From Nitrospira sp. CR1.1 (GTDB taxonomy: Bacteria; Nitrospirota; Nitrospiria; Nitrospirales; Nitrospiraceae), in NCBI GenBank assembly GCA_014055465.1, contig WIAF01000001.1, forward strand, positions 1 to 64,000: 64,000 nucleotides of DNA. The letters are read 5' to 3'. Shown piece by piece: positions 7,337-17,590 of this stretch. The notes beneath the pieces are model-generated. The model was not told the DNA's origin. It did no database searches and saw only the letters and a program-made list of their open reading frames with translations. A program made the position numbers and the translations under genes. Each line of letters starts with the position of its first letter. Within the stretch, counting starts at the first letter, position 1.

Positions 7337-9171
7337 GTTCTTCACAGTATCCTCTACTAGAAACCAGACCATGGGGACCCTTTGCCGGTCGAGTAATTGT
7401 CGGCTCCGATTTCGAACGGATTAGCCTCATGCGGTCCACCGGTCAGGAGATAAAGAGGGATGAACAGTGGTCCCAGAACCTCTTGTTGAATACCATGCCC
7501 ACCCTCGTGTCGTCCTAGATTAATCTGCTGGTGGCCCTCGTATGGACTCGGCCCCTTATAATCGGGCGTAAAAGGAATGCCGTCGCCGTCCACTCCGCCC
7601 ATTAAGGTAATGGCTCCCAAGCGAATCCCACCCCTCATTAATGGAGCATTCCAGAACTGGAAGCCACCATTGCCAAACGCATATCCCATGCCTTCGCCGC
7701 CCATTAGCATGACAGGTCCAGCTGCTATCGCATTCAGGAGTAAGTATCCTGTACCTATCAGCGTATTTGGACCACTCCAAATAGGCCCGGTGGTGCGGTC
7801 AATGATTCCTTGCGAATTATAGTAGCCAGTCAACGCGCCTGTTGCTCCACCCATAAGCGCCCCTTGAAGCACACTGCCTCCACCGATTGCCGCATTTACG
7901 GCTCCGTTGACCATCCCCCCGGCAATTCCCGCCATCACCATGTCGCCTGGGACCGCGAGGTTTGCCACACCACCAGCCAATCCTCCTACTCCACCAGCCA
8001 ATGTGGAACGCAAGATATTGGCTCTCTTACCTTGTGACTGGACCAGTGCGGCACGGGTCGCTCCAGATGCCATGCCACCACAAATAGGTCCACACGCAAA
8101 ATTTCCTATCGTCCCTGCGGCGACTGGAACCGTTGTATTCCTTGTGGCAGGATCGAGAAATTGCATGAGCATAGGATTGATCGCCCACCCGATTGCTCGT
8201 GCCCATGGTTTGTCAAACACTCGATCGAGGAATTTGCCAATCTTAAGGTGTCCCGTCGGATCCGTATATCGAAAGGGATTGTTTCCGGCATAGGTGTAGC
8301 GATTCAAATCTTGGGGATCTCTGGGATTGGGCACGAGGGTATCGGCACTAAGGAACCGTCCCAGCGTAGGATCATAGTACCGCGCCTCGTAGTAGTAGAG
8401 GTTCGTAATGCGGTCAAGTTCCTTGCTTGTGTACTTGTACGGCGTATCGATGGCGGGGGTGCTGGACGAGCTGTTTGAACGAGTTGCTCCGTAGGGAAAG
8501 TACGTGACGCCTTGTACTTTCGCACCTACACTATCTGTGATCACACTCGATGAGCCTAGGTGGTCCACATGGTAATAGTAGATAGCACCACTGGCGCCGA
8601 TGGTCGCAATGCGCACACTCCCAGCAAAAATCATTCGCGAGCAACTGACGTTGTCGCACTCATAGAGTTTGCTGATGTACCGCGTCGTGGTGCTTCCCTC
8701 GATCTTCTTGACCCGTCCCCCGTCGCCGTCATAGACAAAGGTGGTGGTTTGGCCCGCCATCGTCACCGTTAAGGGCTTGTTCTCGAGATTGTAGGCCAGC
8801 GTCCGGTCCGCCCCAGCAGTCATATTGCCGTTCGCATCGTAACTATACGTTTTGCCACCGGCCGTGGTGACCGCATGCGGCCGCACACTGCTTGCTCCAC
8901 TCGCGGGGTACGCATAGATGCCCACCTGCGTGTTAAAGGTGAGGTTGCCGAGTTCATCATAGGTATAGGTCAGAGACGCATTCGCGCCATTCGTCCCATA
9001 GGGTCCATTGGCCAAAGTCAACCGACTGAGCCCGTCATAGCTCAGGTGCTGATCCCCGGCTCCTCCCGTCACCAGGTTGTCGTAGATATCGCTGACATTG
9101 CCATCCACGGTGTAGACATACCGGAGATCCTGATAGGCCGTGCCACTACTGCCGCCTCCACTGCCTATGGG

Positions 9172-9613
9172 CAGGACAATCGTGGGCATGAACACGGTGT
9201 TGTCACAGGCTGAGGTGGTCAGCTTATTGGTCACAAAATCAAGCTGATCTCCCGTGGCTACCGTATTGGACAGATTGAAGCTGTAGCCGGTAGTATCCCC
9301 GGCGGCAATGGTCTGCTGCCACAGGATCGTCCCGTTCTTCTTGATAGTCACCTGAACGCCATCAATTCCGCAGGAGGTGTCGCCATCAAACGTCGTGCCG
9401 GTGACCTGCACAGTACCAGCAGCAGGCGCCACCCAGCGGCGCACGGCATCGGTGCTGTTACCCGGATGCCCGCCATCGTTCCACAGGCCGATATAGCCGT
9501 CCGTTCCGCTCCAAAAATTGCCGTTCCAGGTGAGCTGGGCTCCCGTTGAGCTCAGGTAGTACCAGCCCTGCTGACCCTGCACCCCAGAGAAGTCCGCCAC
9601 GGCACTATAGGTC
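9172..9613 (-). repeat. 442-bp direct repeat inside the RHS gene, copy 1
   Basis: This segment is nearly identical to 9646-10087, offset by 474 bp. It encodes a beta-sandwich-like module beginning YSAVADFSG and containing WNGNFWSGTDGYIGLWNDGG and DGDTSCGIDGVQVTIKKNG. The two copies differ at scattered, mostly synonymous positions, so the duplication is recent or kept alike by gene conversion. Confidence 0.9.
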
Positions 9614-9645
9614 GCGCTACTACCACCGCCGCCCCCAGAGGTCGT

Positions 9646-10087
9646 CAGGACAATCGTGGGCATGAACACGGTGTTGTCACAGGCTGAGGTGGTCAGCTTA
9701 TTGGTCACAAAATCAAGCTGATCGCCCGTCACCACCGTATTGGAGAGGTTGAAGCTGTAGCCGGTGGTATCTCCCGCCGCAATGGTCTGTTGCCAGAGGA
9801 CCGTCCCGTTTTTCTTGATGGTCACCTGAACGCCATCAATCCCGCAGGAGGTGTCCCCATCAAACGTCGTGCCGGTGATCTGGATACTGCCGGCAGCAGG
9901 CGCCACCCAGCGGCGCACGGCATCGGTGCTGTTGCCCGGATGCCCGCCATCGTTCCACAGGCCGATATAGCCGTCCGTTCCGCTCCAAAAATTGCCATTC
10001 CAGGTGAGCTGGGCTCCCGTTGAGCTCAGGTAGTACCAGCCATGGAAGCCCTGCGTGCCGGAAAAATCAGCCACAGCACTATAGGTG
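9646..10087 (-). repeat. 442-bp direct repeat inside the RHS gene, copy 2
   Basis: This is the second copy of the duplicated module. A glycine/serine linker (GSGGGGGGGG-type) precedes it on the coding strand. The pair interrupts the YD-repeat series, so it could form an exposed binding or adhesion module on the RHS shell, although that role is a guess. Confidence 0.9.
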
Positions 10088-13000
10088 GTACTGGATCCCC
10101 CTCCACCTCCTCCGCCACCAGAACCTGGGCCAGTGGTTGTTAGGGTACAGAGCCGAAAGTTCTGCTGACTGCAGACGGTATTGCTGGCATTGGCATAGGT
10201 CATCGTGCTGGATACGCCGTTGCCATAGGTCGTCGTGCCGGCCTGCCCAAGCGCATTGTAGTTGCTATACTGAATATAGGTGGTGGTGCCTTCAAACACC
10301 CTGTCCAACACTGGCCCATTGTAGGCATAACCAATGGTCTTCGCAGGGGTGCTCGGATAGGTCACCGTCAGGAGCCGCCCAAGCCCGTCATAGGTACTTT
10401 GTGTGGTATAAGTCATGCCATCTAAGGTTTTATCAGTCTGAAGAATCCGCCCGACACTGTCGTACTGAAACGCCACTATCCCTGAGGCATCGACGACCTG
10501 TTGCAATCGCCCCTTTCGGTTATTTGTGGATCCGTCATAGGTGTAGCGGACATCCCCGGAGCCGATGGCCTTCTGCGTCGTGAAGTCCTTTTGCACCCGA
10601 CGGTTGAGCGCATCATACTGAAACCACAGCACTTGGCCTTTGGCGTCAGTCTGCTTGATCAAATTCCCTGCCGCATCGTACAGGTAACTCCAATTCCCCA
10701 TGTCGGGGTCATGCATGGCGGTCTTCCGACCTAAGGTGTCGTAGGTCATAGTGGAGACGTTGCCCTTGGCATCCGTCACGGACAGAAGATTGCCCTGTAC
10801 GTCATACTGATAAGTGGTCGTGGCATAGGGGGTGCCGGTCGCCGTGTCACAAGTACTCGTGGTGCTTTGATATTCATCGACACGAACCGTCCGGCCATAG
10901 GCATCCTTGGTCTCGCGCTTTCGGTGATCGGCGGCATCAATGGTGACGGTCACCCAGTCGCTAAAGCAGGCCAAGCCCCGGGTGCCATCGGGGTTGTCGA
11001 TTCGCGTGACACGCCCTAGCGCGTCATAACTCGTCGTGGTCCACCGGCCCGTCACCGATTCGAGCGTTTTGAAATAAGACAAGCTCTTCTTTCGAACGGC
11101 GGCACGGCTGTCGTATTGCACCTCGGTCACAATGGTCTTGCCATCTGGGCCTGTCGATTCTTTTTTGACCGTTCGGCCGAGGCCATCAAAATAAGTGGCA
11201 CTAGTGAGTGTCGCCGCAAGACCAGCCCCAGACGTGCTCGTCAACACGTGCTGAGTGCTGAGGCTGAAGCCCGGTCCGTAGTTATAGGTGACAGTGGTGA
11301 TAAGACCATCCGGCGAGGTGATCTTCGTTTTACGGCCCAAAGCGTCATATTCGGTTGTCATGACCTGTCCATTGGCATCCGTCAGGCTCTTGACCTGCCC
11401 GTAGAGGCCCTTGTCCGTCAGTATGCCATCGACGCCGTAATACTGGGTCGACGTGCCATGGCCAAGCGGATTGCTGGCAGTTTTGGCGAAGGTATTGCTC
11501 GTATCGTAGCTTACCGTGCTGGTTTGGCCCAAGGCGTCGCGGGTGCAGGTCAAGTTGCCGAAAGCATCGTAGGCCATCCTAGTCTCTGGACTAATGCCGC
11601 CGTTGAGCCAGCGAACCATCCGGGTGACATGCCCTTTGGTTGGCACTTGATTCACGGACGCGGTGGCACAACTCGTCGTGCCGTCGTAGTAGAGATCGGT
11701 CTGAGCAACCAAGTTCGCCGAAGCCGTCCCGATGCCGGCATAGACAGACTCGCGAGTCTGAAGTCCCACAATCCAGTCTGTGGTATTCATCCCAAAGACA
11801 CGATAGATCGAACGGTCGTCACTCGTCGTTGCAAGGTCTCCATGGTGATACTCCATTGTCACATTGCCGTAATCGTCATAGGCGGGGGCATATCCGGACG
11901 TGATTGGAAAAACCACACGGGTTTGTTTGGCCCCGTTGTCAATTGACGAATCCACTTGCGCAATGGGGGTAAAGAACGGTGCGACGCCGTCCACATCAGC
12001 GACATAGGTGGTAGTAGTCTCGCTGTAGACCTTACCGGTCGCATCGGTGACCTTGCTGCGATAGGGCAGGCCTTTGGTGTAACCATTCGTCACCGCGGGA
12101 TTATTCGCCCCTACGGCGGCATCGTTGCCTTGATGAAACCAGATTTCCGTGACGGCTTGCTCGCCTGCCAGTCCGACAGGGCCAGTCACTTTGGCATAGT
12201 TAAAGCCGCGGAAGTCTCGCTCCGCGAGATGATGATATCCACCGGCGTATGTATAGTTCGTTGTTGCCGATAAACCTGCACACGTTTCCGTCGCACTCAC
12301 CCAGTTGTCACAGGTTGCAATTGAAGAGACTGTTTGAAGCGGGTAGGGCAACTGCGTATTGCTGTACTGTGTCGAGGGAGTGTAGGAAAGGGTGCTAGTA
12401 CCGGTCAGTCCGTTCGAAACTATCACCAGCAAATCGACGGTACCGGGGTAAGACCCAGACCGTGCGATGGACACCTGCCCACTCTCTTGACAGAACAGGT
12501 CATGTTTTCCGTCACCCGTAACATCTCCTACGCCGAAAATCCCCGTCGCACACCAAATGCCTAGCCATGAGGGGACATCAGGAACAGCGACGCTGCTAGA
12601 CAAAGCAATTTGTATCGTACCACCGGGGGAATAACACCACAGATCGTCTTTGCCGTCGCCATTAAAATCACTGCCGCCTGAGGGAATTCCGTTGCTACAC
12701 CAACCGCTCCGCCAAACGCCGCCATCGACAAAGGCATTCGTACCGTTTGAGTAAGCAACCGAGGTATTCCCTCCACTATGGCACCAGATGTCGGTGAGCC
12801 CATCACCATTGAAATCCGAGAGACCGAACGGCGTACCATCTGAACACCAATTGCTCAACCATACATTGCCGCCGGTGAACGAATTGGTTCCATTCGAAAG
12901 AGCGACCGAGGTGCTGCCCCCGCCATGGCACCACAAGTCCGTTTTGCCGTCGCCATTGAGATCTCCAACACCAAAGGGTGTGCTACCTGTACACCAATTC

Positions 13001-13507
13001 GACATCCAATTAGTGGATGTCTGGAATGCTGCGCCTGTAGAAAGAGCTACAGTTACTTGCGCAAAGGTCCCACCGCGGATTTGACACCAGAGGTCTTGCT
13101 TGCCATCGCCATTAAAGTCTCCTATGCCCACTGCAGGAGTATATGAGGGAAGAGCCCCACAAATTGGATCCAGCCAGTTCGTTGGAGTAGAGAAGGTTCC
13201 TGCCACGGCTGTTCCAGTCGCGATTGAAGCTCGCCAGTTTATTAATGGGTCACACGTGGCCATGCCTATCGGACCGCAGTTGCGAGGTTGTTCATACCAG
13301 CTCACACATCCAAGATCCATCTTCCCGTCACCATTAAAGTCGCCAACTCGTTGAACTGAGCACCCACTAAAAACATTACTTCCGGCAGTGAGTGCCCCTA
13401 CCCCATCGGAAATGGCGACAGAAAACCCATTGCTGGTGTTTCGGCACCACAGATCTTGTTTGCCATCTCCATTGAAGTCACTGGCGTTGAACTGAGAACC
13501 TCCTGCG

Positions 13508-13610
13508 TATTCCGACCCAAGCCGGCCACTGATTCCGACGCAAGTCGGCCACCCGTTCCGACGGAACGCGGCCACTGATTCCGAGCCGAAGTCAGCCACT
13601 ATTTCGAGCT
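13508..13610 (+). repeat. five 23-bp iterons at the left end of the second IS21-family element
   Basis: TTCCGA (last copy TTTCGA) begins at 13510, 13533, 13556, 13579 and 13602, an exact 23-bp period. Four units share the pattern ATTCCGAnnnAAGnCGGCCAC. Two related inverted copies lie at the right end (16118 and 16140 on the minus strand). IS21-family ends characteristically hold several transposase-binding repeats; here the number and regularity are high. Confidence 0.85.
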
Positions 13611-13748
13611 TTCTCGGAATCGGCGGCCGACATCCCTCGGAATAAGCCGGCGATCCGCCACGGGCTCCTTTCGGAGCCGTCCGCGACACAGGTCCTCGTT
13701 CATCTTCGGTATGGTGCCTGCTCCATTTTTCTTGTGGAGGAGGGACCG

Positions 13749-15308
13749 ATGCCAGCGGAGCGAGTGACCATGCGCAAGATCAAAGACATTCTGCGACTCA
13801 AATGGGCCTGCGGGCTCAGTAACCGACAAGTCGCGGCCAGTTGTGGGGTGGCGCGCAGTACGGTAGCGGAAACGCTCTATCGTGCCAAGGCGGCTGGGCT
13901 GTCGTGGCCGTTGCCGGAGGAGCTGGATGACGCGCAGCTGGAAACCCGGCTGTATCCAGCGGCCCCGTGTCCTACGGCGGCACCGCGGGCCGTGCCGGAT
14001 TGGGCCACGCTGCATCAGGAGTTGACGCGGAAGGGTGTCACCCTGGCGCTGCTGTGGCAGGAATATAAAGCGCAGCATCCGGACGGCTACCAGTACAGCC
14101 GCTTTTGTGATCTCTATGGGGCCTGGCGCGCGACCCTGGATCGCTGTCTCCGCCAGGAGCATCGGGCCGGCGAGAAGCTCTTCGTCGATTATGCGGGCCA
14201 GACCGTGCCGGTCCAAGACCGACGCACGGGCGAACTCCGGCAGGCCCAAATCTTCGTCGCGGTGTGGGGCGCCTCCAACTACACCTACGCGGAGGCGACC
14301 TGGACGCAAACGCTGCCCGATTGGATCGGGGCGCACGTGCGGGCGTTTGCCTTCTTTGGCGGCGTGCCGCAGATCGTCGTGCCCGACAACTTGCGCAGCG
14401 GCGTCACCAAGGCCTGTCGGTATGAACCGGAGTTGAATCCCACCTATGCGGCGCTCGCGCACCACTACGGGGTCGCGGTGATCCCAGCTCGGGTGCGGAA
14501 ACCGCGGGACAAGGCCAAGGTCGAAGCGGGCGTGCTGCTCGTGGAGCGCTGGATCCTCGCCCGGCTGCGCCATCAGCCCTTCTTCAGTCTGGCGGAACTG
14601 AACGCCACGCTCGCCGGATGCCTCGACAGCCTGAACACCCGTCCCTTCAAAAAGCTCCCCGGCTGTCGGCGGTCCGTCTTCGAGACCGTAGACCGGCCGG
14701 CGCTGCAGCCGCTCCCGCTCGAGCCCTACGTCTATGCCGAGTGGCGCATCGCGCGGGTGAATATCGATTCGCACGTGGAGATCGAGGGCCACTCCTACAG
14801 TGTGCCGTCGCCCTTGGTGCACCGGGCCTTGGATATACGGCTCACGGCGACCACCGTGGAATGCTTCCACAAAAGCCAGCGTGTGGCCAGCCATCTGCGA
14901 AGTATTGAACGCGGCCGACACACCACCGTCGCCGCACATCTCCCGTCAGCGCACCAACGGTATCTGGCGTGGTCGCCGTCGCGGCTCATTCAATGGGCGG
15001 AGACCATCGGGCCCGCCACGGCGGCGGTGGTGGACACGCTCTTGACTCGACGCCGGCATCCCGAACAAGGCTATCGCTCGTGCCTCGGGGTGTTGCGGCT
15101 GGAACGCCTCTACGGCTCGGCGCGGCTGGAAGCGGCGTGTCATCGCGCCCAGGCGATCGACGCGGTCGCCTACAAGAGTGTCCAGTCGATCCTCAAGACC
15201 GGGCTCGACCAGCAGCCGCTCCCTGAGCCGGCCCCGACCATCCCGCTCCCGATCGAGCACGACCATCTGCGCGGCACCACCTATTACCAACACGAAGGAG
15301 GTTTGTAA
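13749..15308 (+). CDS. istA: IS21-family transposase IstA (second copy, intact)
   Basis: A 519-residue DDE transposase. An N-terminal helix-turn-helix (LSNRQVAASCGVARSTVAETL) comes first. The rve core carries Asp in LFVDYAGQT, Asp in IVVPDNLRSGV and Glu in RDKAKVEAGV. A C-terminal beta-barrel-like domain (NIDSHVEIEGHSYSVPSPLV) follows. The ATG at 13749 is preceded by GGAGGAGGG; an upstream GTG at 13734 is the alternative. Unlike the first IS21 copy it shows no frameshift, so the element may still be mobile. A 446-codon ORF on the opposite strand is an antisense shadow. Confidence 0.93.
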   Translation: MPAERVTMRKIKDILRLKWACGLSNRQVAASCGVARSTVAETLYRAKAAGLSWPLPEELDDAQLETRLYPAAPCPTAAPRAVPDWATLHQELTRKGVTLALLWQEYKAQHPDGYQYSRFCDLYGAWRATLDRCLRQEHRAGEKLFVDYAGQTVPVQDRRTGELRQAQIFVAVWGASNYTYAEATWTQTLPDWIGAHVRAFAFFGGVPQIVVPDNLRSGVTKACRYEPELNPTYAALAHHYGVAVIPARVRKPRDKAKVEAGVLLVERWILARLRHQPFFSLAELNATLAGCLDSLNTRPFKKLPGCRRSVFETVDRPALQPLPLEPYVYAEWRIARVNIDSHVEIEGHSYSVPSPLVHRALDIRLTATTVECFHKSQRVASHLRSIERGRHTTVAAHLPSAHQRYLAWSPSRLIQWAETIGPATAAVVDTLLTRRRHPEQGYRSCLGVLRLERLYGSARLEAACHRAQAIDAVAYKSVQSILKTGLDQQPLPEPAPTIPLPIEHDHLRGTTYYQHEGGL

Positions 15309-16072
15309 TGTTACGCCATCCCACACTCGCGACGCTGGAGGCCCTGAAGCTCACGGGCATGGCCACCGCCCTGACGGAACAACTGGAGATGCCCGACGTG
15401 CAGCGGCTGAGCTTCGAGGAGCGCTTGGGGCTGTTAGTCGATCGGGAACGAACCACCCAGGAGAATCGACGACTGATCCGCCGCCTCGCCCAGGCCCGGC
15501 TCCCCGGCAGCGCCACGTTGGAAGATCTCGATTATCGCCATCCGCGGGGGCTCGACAAAGGCGTGATCGCGTCCCTGGCGACCGGCCAGTGGATTCGCAG
15601 TCACGACAATGTGTTGATCGTGGGCCCGACCGGGGCCGGCAAGACGTACCTGGCCTGTGCCTTGGCGCAGATGGCTTGTCGGCTGGGCTGCTCCGCCTTG
15701 TATCTGCGACTGCCGCGGTTCTTCCGGGAACTGGCCGTGGCTAAAGGCGATGGCCGGTATGGGCGCGTACTCCGGAGTCTCGCCAAGACCGACCTCGTGG
15801 TCCTGGATGATTGGGGCTTGGCTCCCTTAACTGACGAGCATCGCCGCGATCTGTTGGAACTCCTCGACGATCGGCATGGACGGCGGGCCACCATCATAGC
15901 CAGTCAACTCCCGGTCGATCACTGGCATGCGGCCATCGGCGAGCCGACGCTGGCAGACGCCATTCTTGACCGGCTCGTGCACAACGCCTATAAGATCACG
16001 CTCAAAGGAGAGTCCATGCGCAAACGACTGGCGAAATCGGACGGAAGTCGGCCACTGCGGACAGACCACTGA
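15308..16072 (+). CDS. istB: IS21-family transposition helper ATPase IstB (second copy)
   Basis: A 254-residue AAA+ ATPase with Walker A VGPTGAGKTYLACALA near residue 100 and Walker B LVVLDDWGLAPL near residue 160. Its ATG overlaps the istA stop (TAATG), giving translational coupling. The final residues (KSDGSRPLRTDH) already lie in sequence related to the terminal repeats (GAAGTCGGCCACTG), so the gene runs close to the right end. It appears intact. Confidence 0.93.
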   Translation: MLRHPTLATLEALKLTGMATALTEQLEMPDVQRLSFEERLGLLVDRERTTQENRRLIRRLAQARLPGSATLEDLDYRHPRGLDKGVIASLATGQWIRSHDNVLIVGPTGAGKTYLACALAQMACRLGCSALYLRLPRFFRELAVAKGDGRYGRVLRSLAKTDLVVLDDWGLAPLTDEHRRDLLELLDDRHGRRATIIASQLPVDHWHAAIGEPTLADAILDRLVHNAYKITLKGESMRKRLAKSDGSRPLRTDH

Positions 16073-16140
16073 GGCCCTGCGTCGCGGGGCTCCGAGGGGT
16101 GGCCGGATTCGCTCGGAATCGGCGGTCGGATTCAGCGGAA

Positions 16141-17183
16141 TATGCACCTCCCGAGCACCAGCCGCTCAATGACGCGACACCTTGTGCAAATGTTTGGGAT
16201 TCTTGTTTGTACCTAAAGCTGACAATCGGCAATTTTGATGCGCTGGACGCATTGATAATCGCCCCAGTACCATCAATAATTGCATCGCTTCCAAATTGTT
16301 CTACCCCAACCAAAATGGAGGCTCCAGAGCCATAGCTAAGATCATAGCCCAAACGATAAGCTCGTACTAATTGTGACATGGACTGGTTCGACCAAACTGT
16401 CACACTCTTGAGCCGTCGCTCCGTCCGCACAGGGTACTTGCTTGTAAACATCAACGTGGCTATATCTGGCCGAGCTTCAAGGTGGAACTTAACCACACCA
16501 GACGGCGCTAGGGTGCCATTCCCCGTATAATCGATACGGTCAGGGTAGCGCTGATTTGTCGTGCCATCGGTTTGATAAGAGACTGTCATGTAGTTTCCAT
16601 CTCTGTCCTCTACCCTTTCCAATCCCCACATGAAAATTTTCGTAGAATCCACGGGGTCATCCATTCGTGACATCGATGAGGTTCCGAATAAGTATTTCGT
16701 TCCATTCTTATCTGTAACTTCCCATCCTCCACTAGCAAGATGCCGGACACGCAAGAACCCCCCTTCGACCTTCGCACGATATTCGTCACTCAGAGCCGGA
16801 GGCGGCGCGGGAACGAGATCGGCCGACATTGCATACAATCGGATCACGTAATCGTTTTTTGAATAATCCACTCCAAAACGTGTTTGTCGCTCAATCGCGC
16901 CCAGCTCCAGCTTCCAGCCTATACCCACCCATCCATTCCCATTGCTGCTAGAATAGGTCAGTGCCAAGTTCGGCTGTACGCCATGCCGACCAGGCGGAAC
17001 TTCGATTGGAATACTCATCGTCGCCACACCTGTGAAGGGATCTGCGTGGACAGCCCCACCCGGCACTCCAATAGGCATTTCAGTATCTGCCTCTTTCGCA
17101 AGCGCAATTGCGCTGAGGCTGATTGACGCAATGAAGGCCATGACGAATATCAGAGCTGGCAAACCGCGACGATCGAGACGCAT
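16141..17183 (-). pseudogene. SpvB-type N-terminal part of the giant RHS protein (severed by IS21)
   Basis: The gene starts at 17183, with AAGGAG 7 nt upstream, and encodes a Sec signal peptide (MRLDRRGLPALIFVMAFIAS, cleavage probably after SAIALA). A SpvB/TcaC-like N-terminal domain follows: GVPGGAVHADPFTGVATMSI, PGRHGVQPNLALTYSSSNGN and GWVGIGWKLELGAIERQTR. In the present state the frame leaves the gene at GGAY and runs into the insertion. The SpvB domain is found at the start of toxin-complex and RHS proteins. With the remaining part at 13507-7357 the protein would have about 2,397 residues and be exported. Confidence 0.87.
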
Positions 17184-17590
17184 GTGAAGCTCCTTGCTCT
17201 GGGGCAACGTTGTCTATACACACGGAAGCTGCATCGCGACAGAGGTTACGGGAAGCCGTTCCGCAACCACAATCACCCCAAATGGATGTACACCCATCTG
17301 AGGGCCTGCGCTCATAATGTGCGGGGGCTATCTAGGCAAGAGATTCATCAAGGGCCTATGCGAGAGGGGGAGAAACTTTCCAAATGGGGCCTTCACGGGA
17401 AACACCCTCTCCCGGAAGTGCATTCCACTGAAGGACGTTACAGCTACGTGAGACCGCACGTTGCTCACTCAGAAGCAGGGGCCACCGAAGGTGGGATTGA
17501 GGGTTGCTCTTCACGCCTGTAGACTCACCCGAGTGCCTGTCATCGGGCAAAAATGGTGTCAGCCTTAATTTACAGCGATGACAAATTCTG
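17184..17590. other. divergent intergenic region between the SpvB/RHS gene and a LuxR-type gene
   Basis: The stretch separates two divergently transcribed genes and should hold both promoters. The short ORFs crossing it show no family resemblance. I could not pick out a convincing promoter pair or operator by eye. The position allows the LuxR-type protein to control the RHS gene, but nothing in the sequence proves it. Confidence 0.35.

Larger units (their letters stand above)
7357..13507 (-). pseudogene. SpvB/FG-GAP/RHS-repeat giant protein, C-terminal part (severed from its start by an IS21-family element)
   Basis: This 6.15-kb stretch continues the gene that begins at 17183. From the break it encodes about six or seven FG-GAP/VCBS-type repeats (motif DFNGDGKxDLWC, 12450-13500), many YD repeats (TYDALGR-type units, 10140-11700), a duplicated domain of about 150 residues (9172-10087), the RHS core (LYYYEARYYDPTLGRFLSAD) ending at DPTG near 8250, and a C-terminal region of about 300 residues. 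The tail has glycine-rich hydrophobic segments and, at 7495-7509, HEGGH followed by NPFEIGADNYS, which resembles a zinc-metallopeptidase or DUF4157-like site. The local ORF extends to 13689 only by reading into the insertion. With the insertion removed it joins GGT GCA TA|C GCA GGA in frame. RHS proteins usually form a cocoon around a toxic C-terminus; the toxin role here is inferred. Confidence 0.85.
13508..16140 (+). mobile_element. second IS21-family insertion sequence, inserted in the SpvB/RHS gene
   Basis: The element carries intact istA and istB on the plus strand, opposite to the interrupted gene. Both tips read TATTCCG inward (left at 13508; right as reverse complement ending 16142), with further matches CCG and GATTCCGA inside. 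Only TA or ATA is shared as a possible target duplication, so the exact ends are uncertain by a few bases. Joining 16141 to 13507 restores one open frame of 2,398 codons. The left end has five TTCCGA repeats at an exact 23-bp spacing, expected for IstA-binding sites. Its proteins are clearly different from those of the first IS21 element. Confidence 0.87.

Noticed and set aside
11116..11946. 276-codon open frame on the plus strand
   Set aside because: It is antisense to the YD-repeat part of the RHS gene; the repeats keep the opposite frame open. No domain resemblance.
13508..13610. CRISPR-like appearance of regularly spaced repeats
   Set aside because: The 23-bp units are contiguous without unique spacers and lie at a transposon end; no cas genes are near. 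They are transposase-binding iterons.
13508..13689. N-terminal 60 residues of the apparent 2,110-residue RHS ORF
   Set aside because: They are read from the end of the inserted IS21 element, not from the RHS gene; the true N-terminus is at 17183.
13599..14939. 446-codon open frame on the minus strand
   Set aside because: It lies entirely opposite istA of the second IS21-family element, has Arg/Gly/Pro-rich composition without a recognisable domain, and arises from the GC-rich codon pattern of the real gene.
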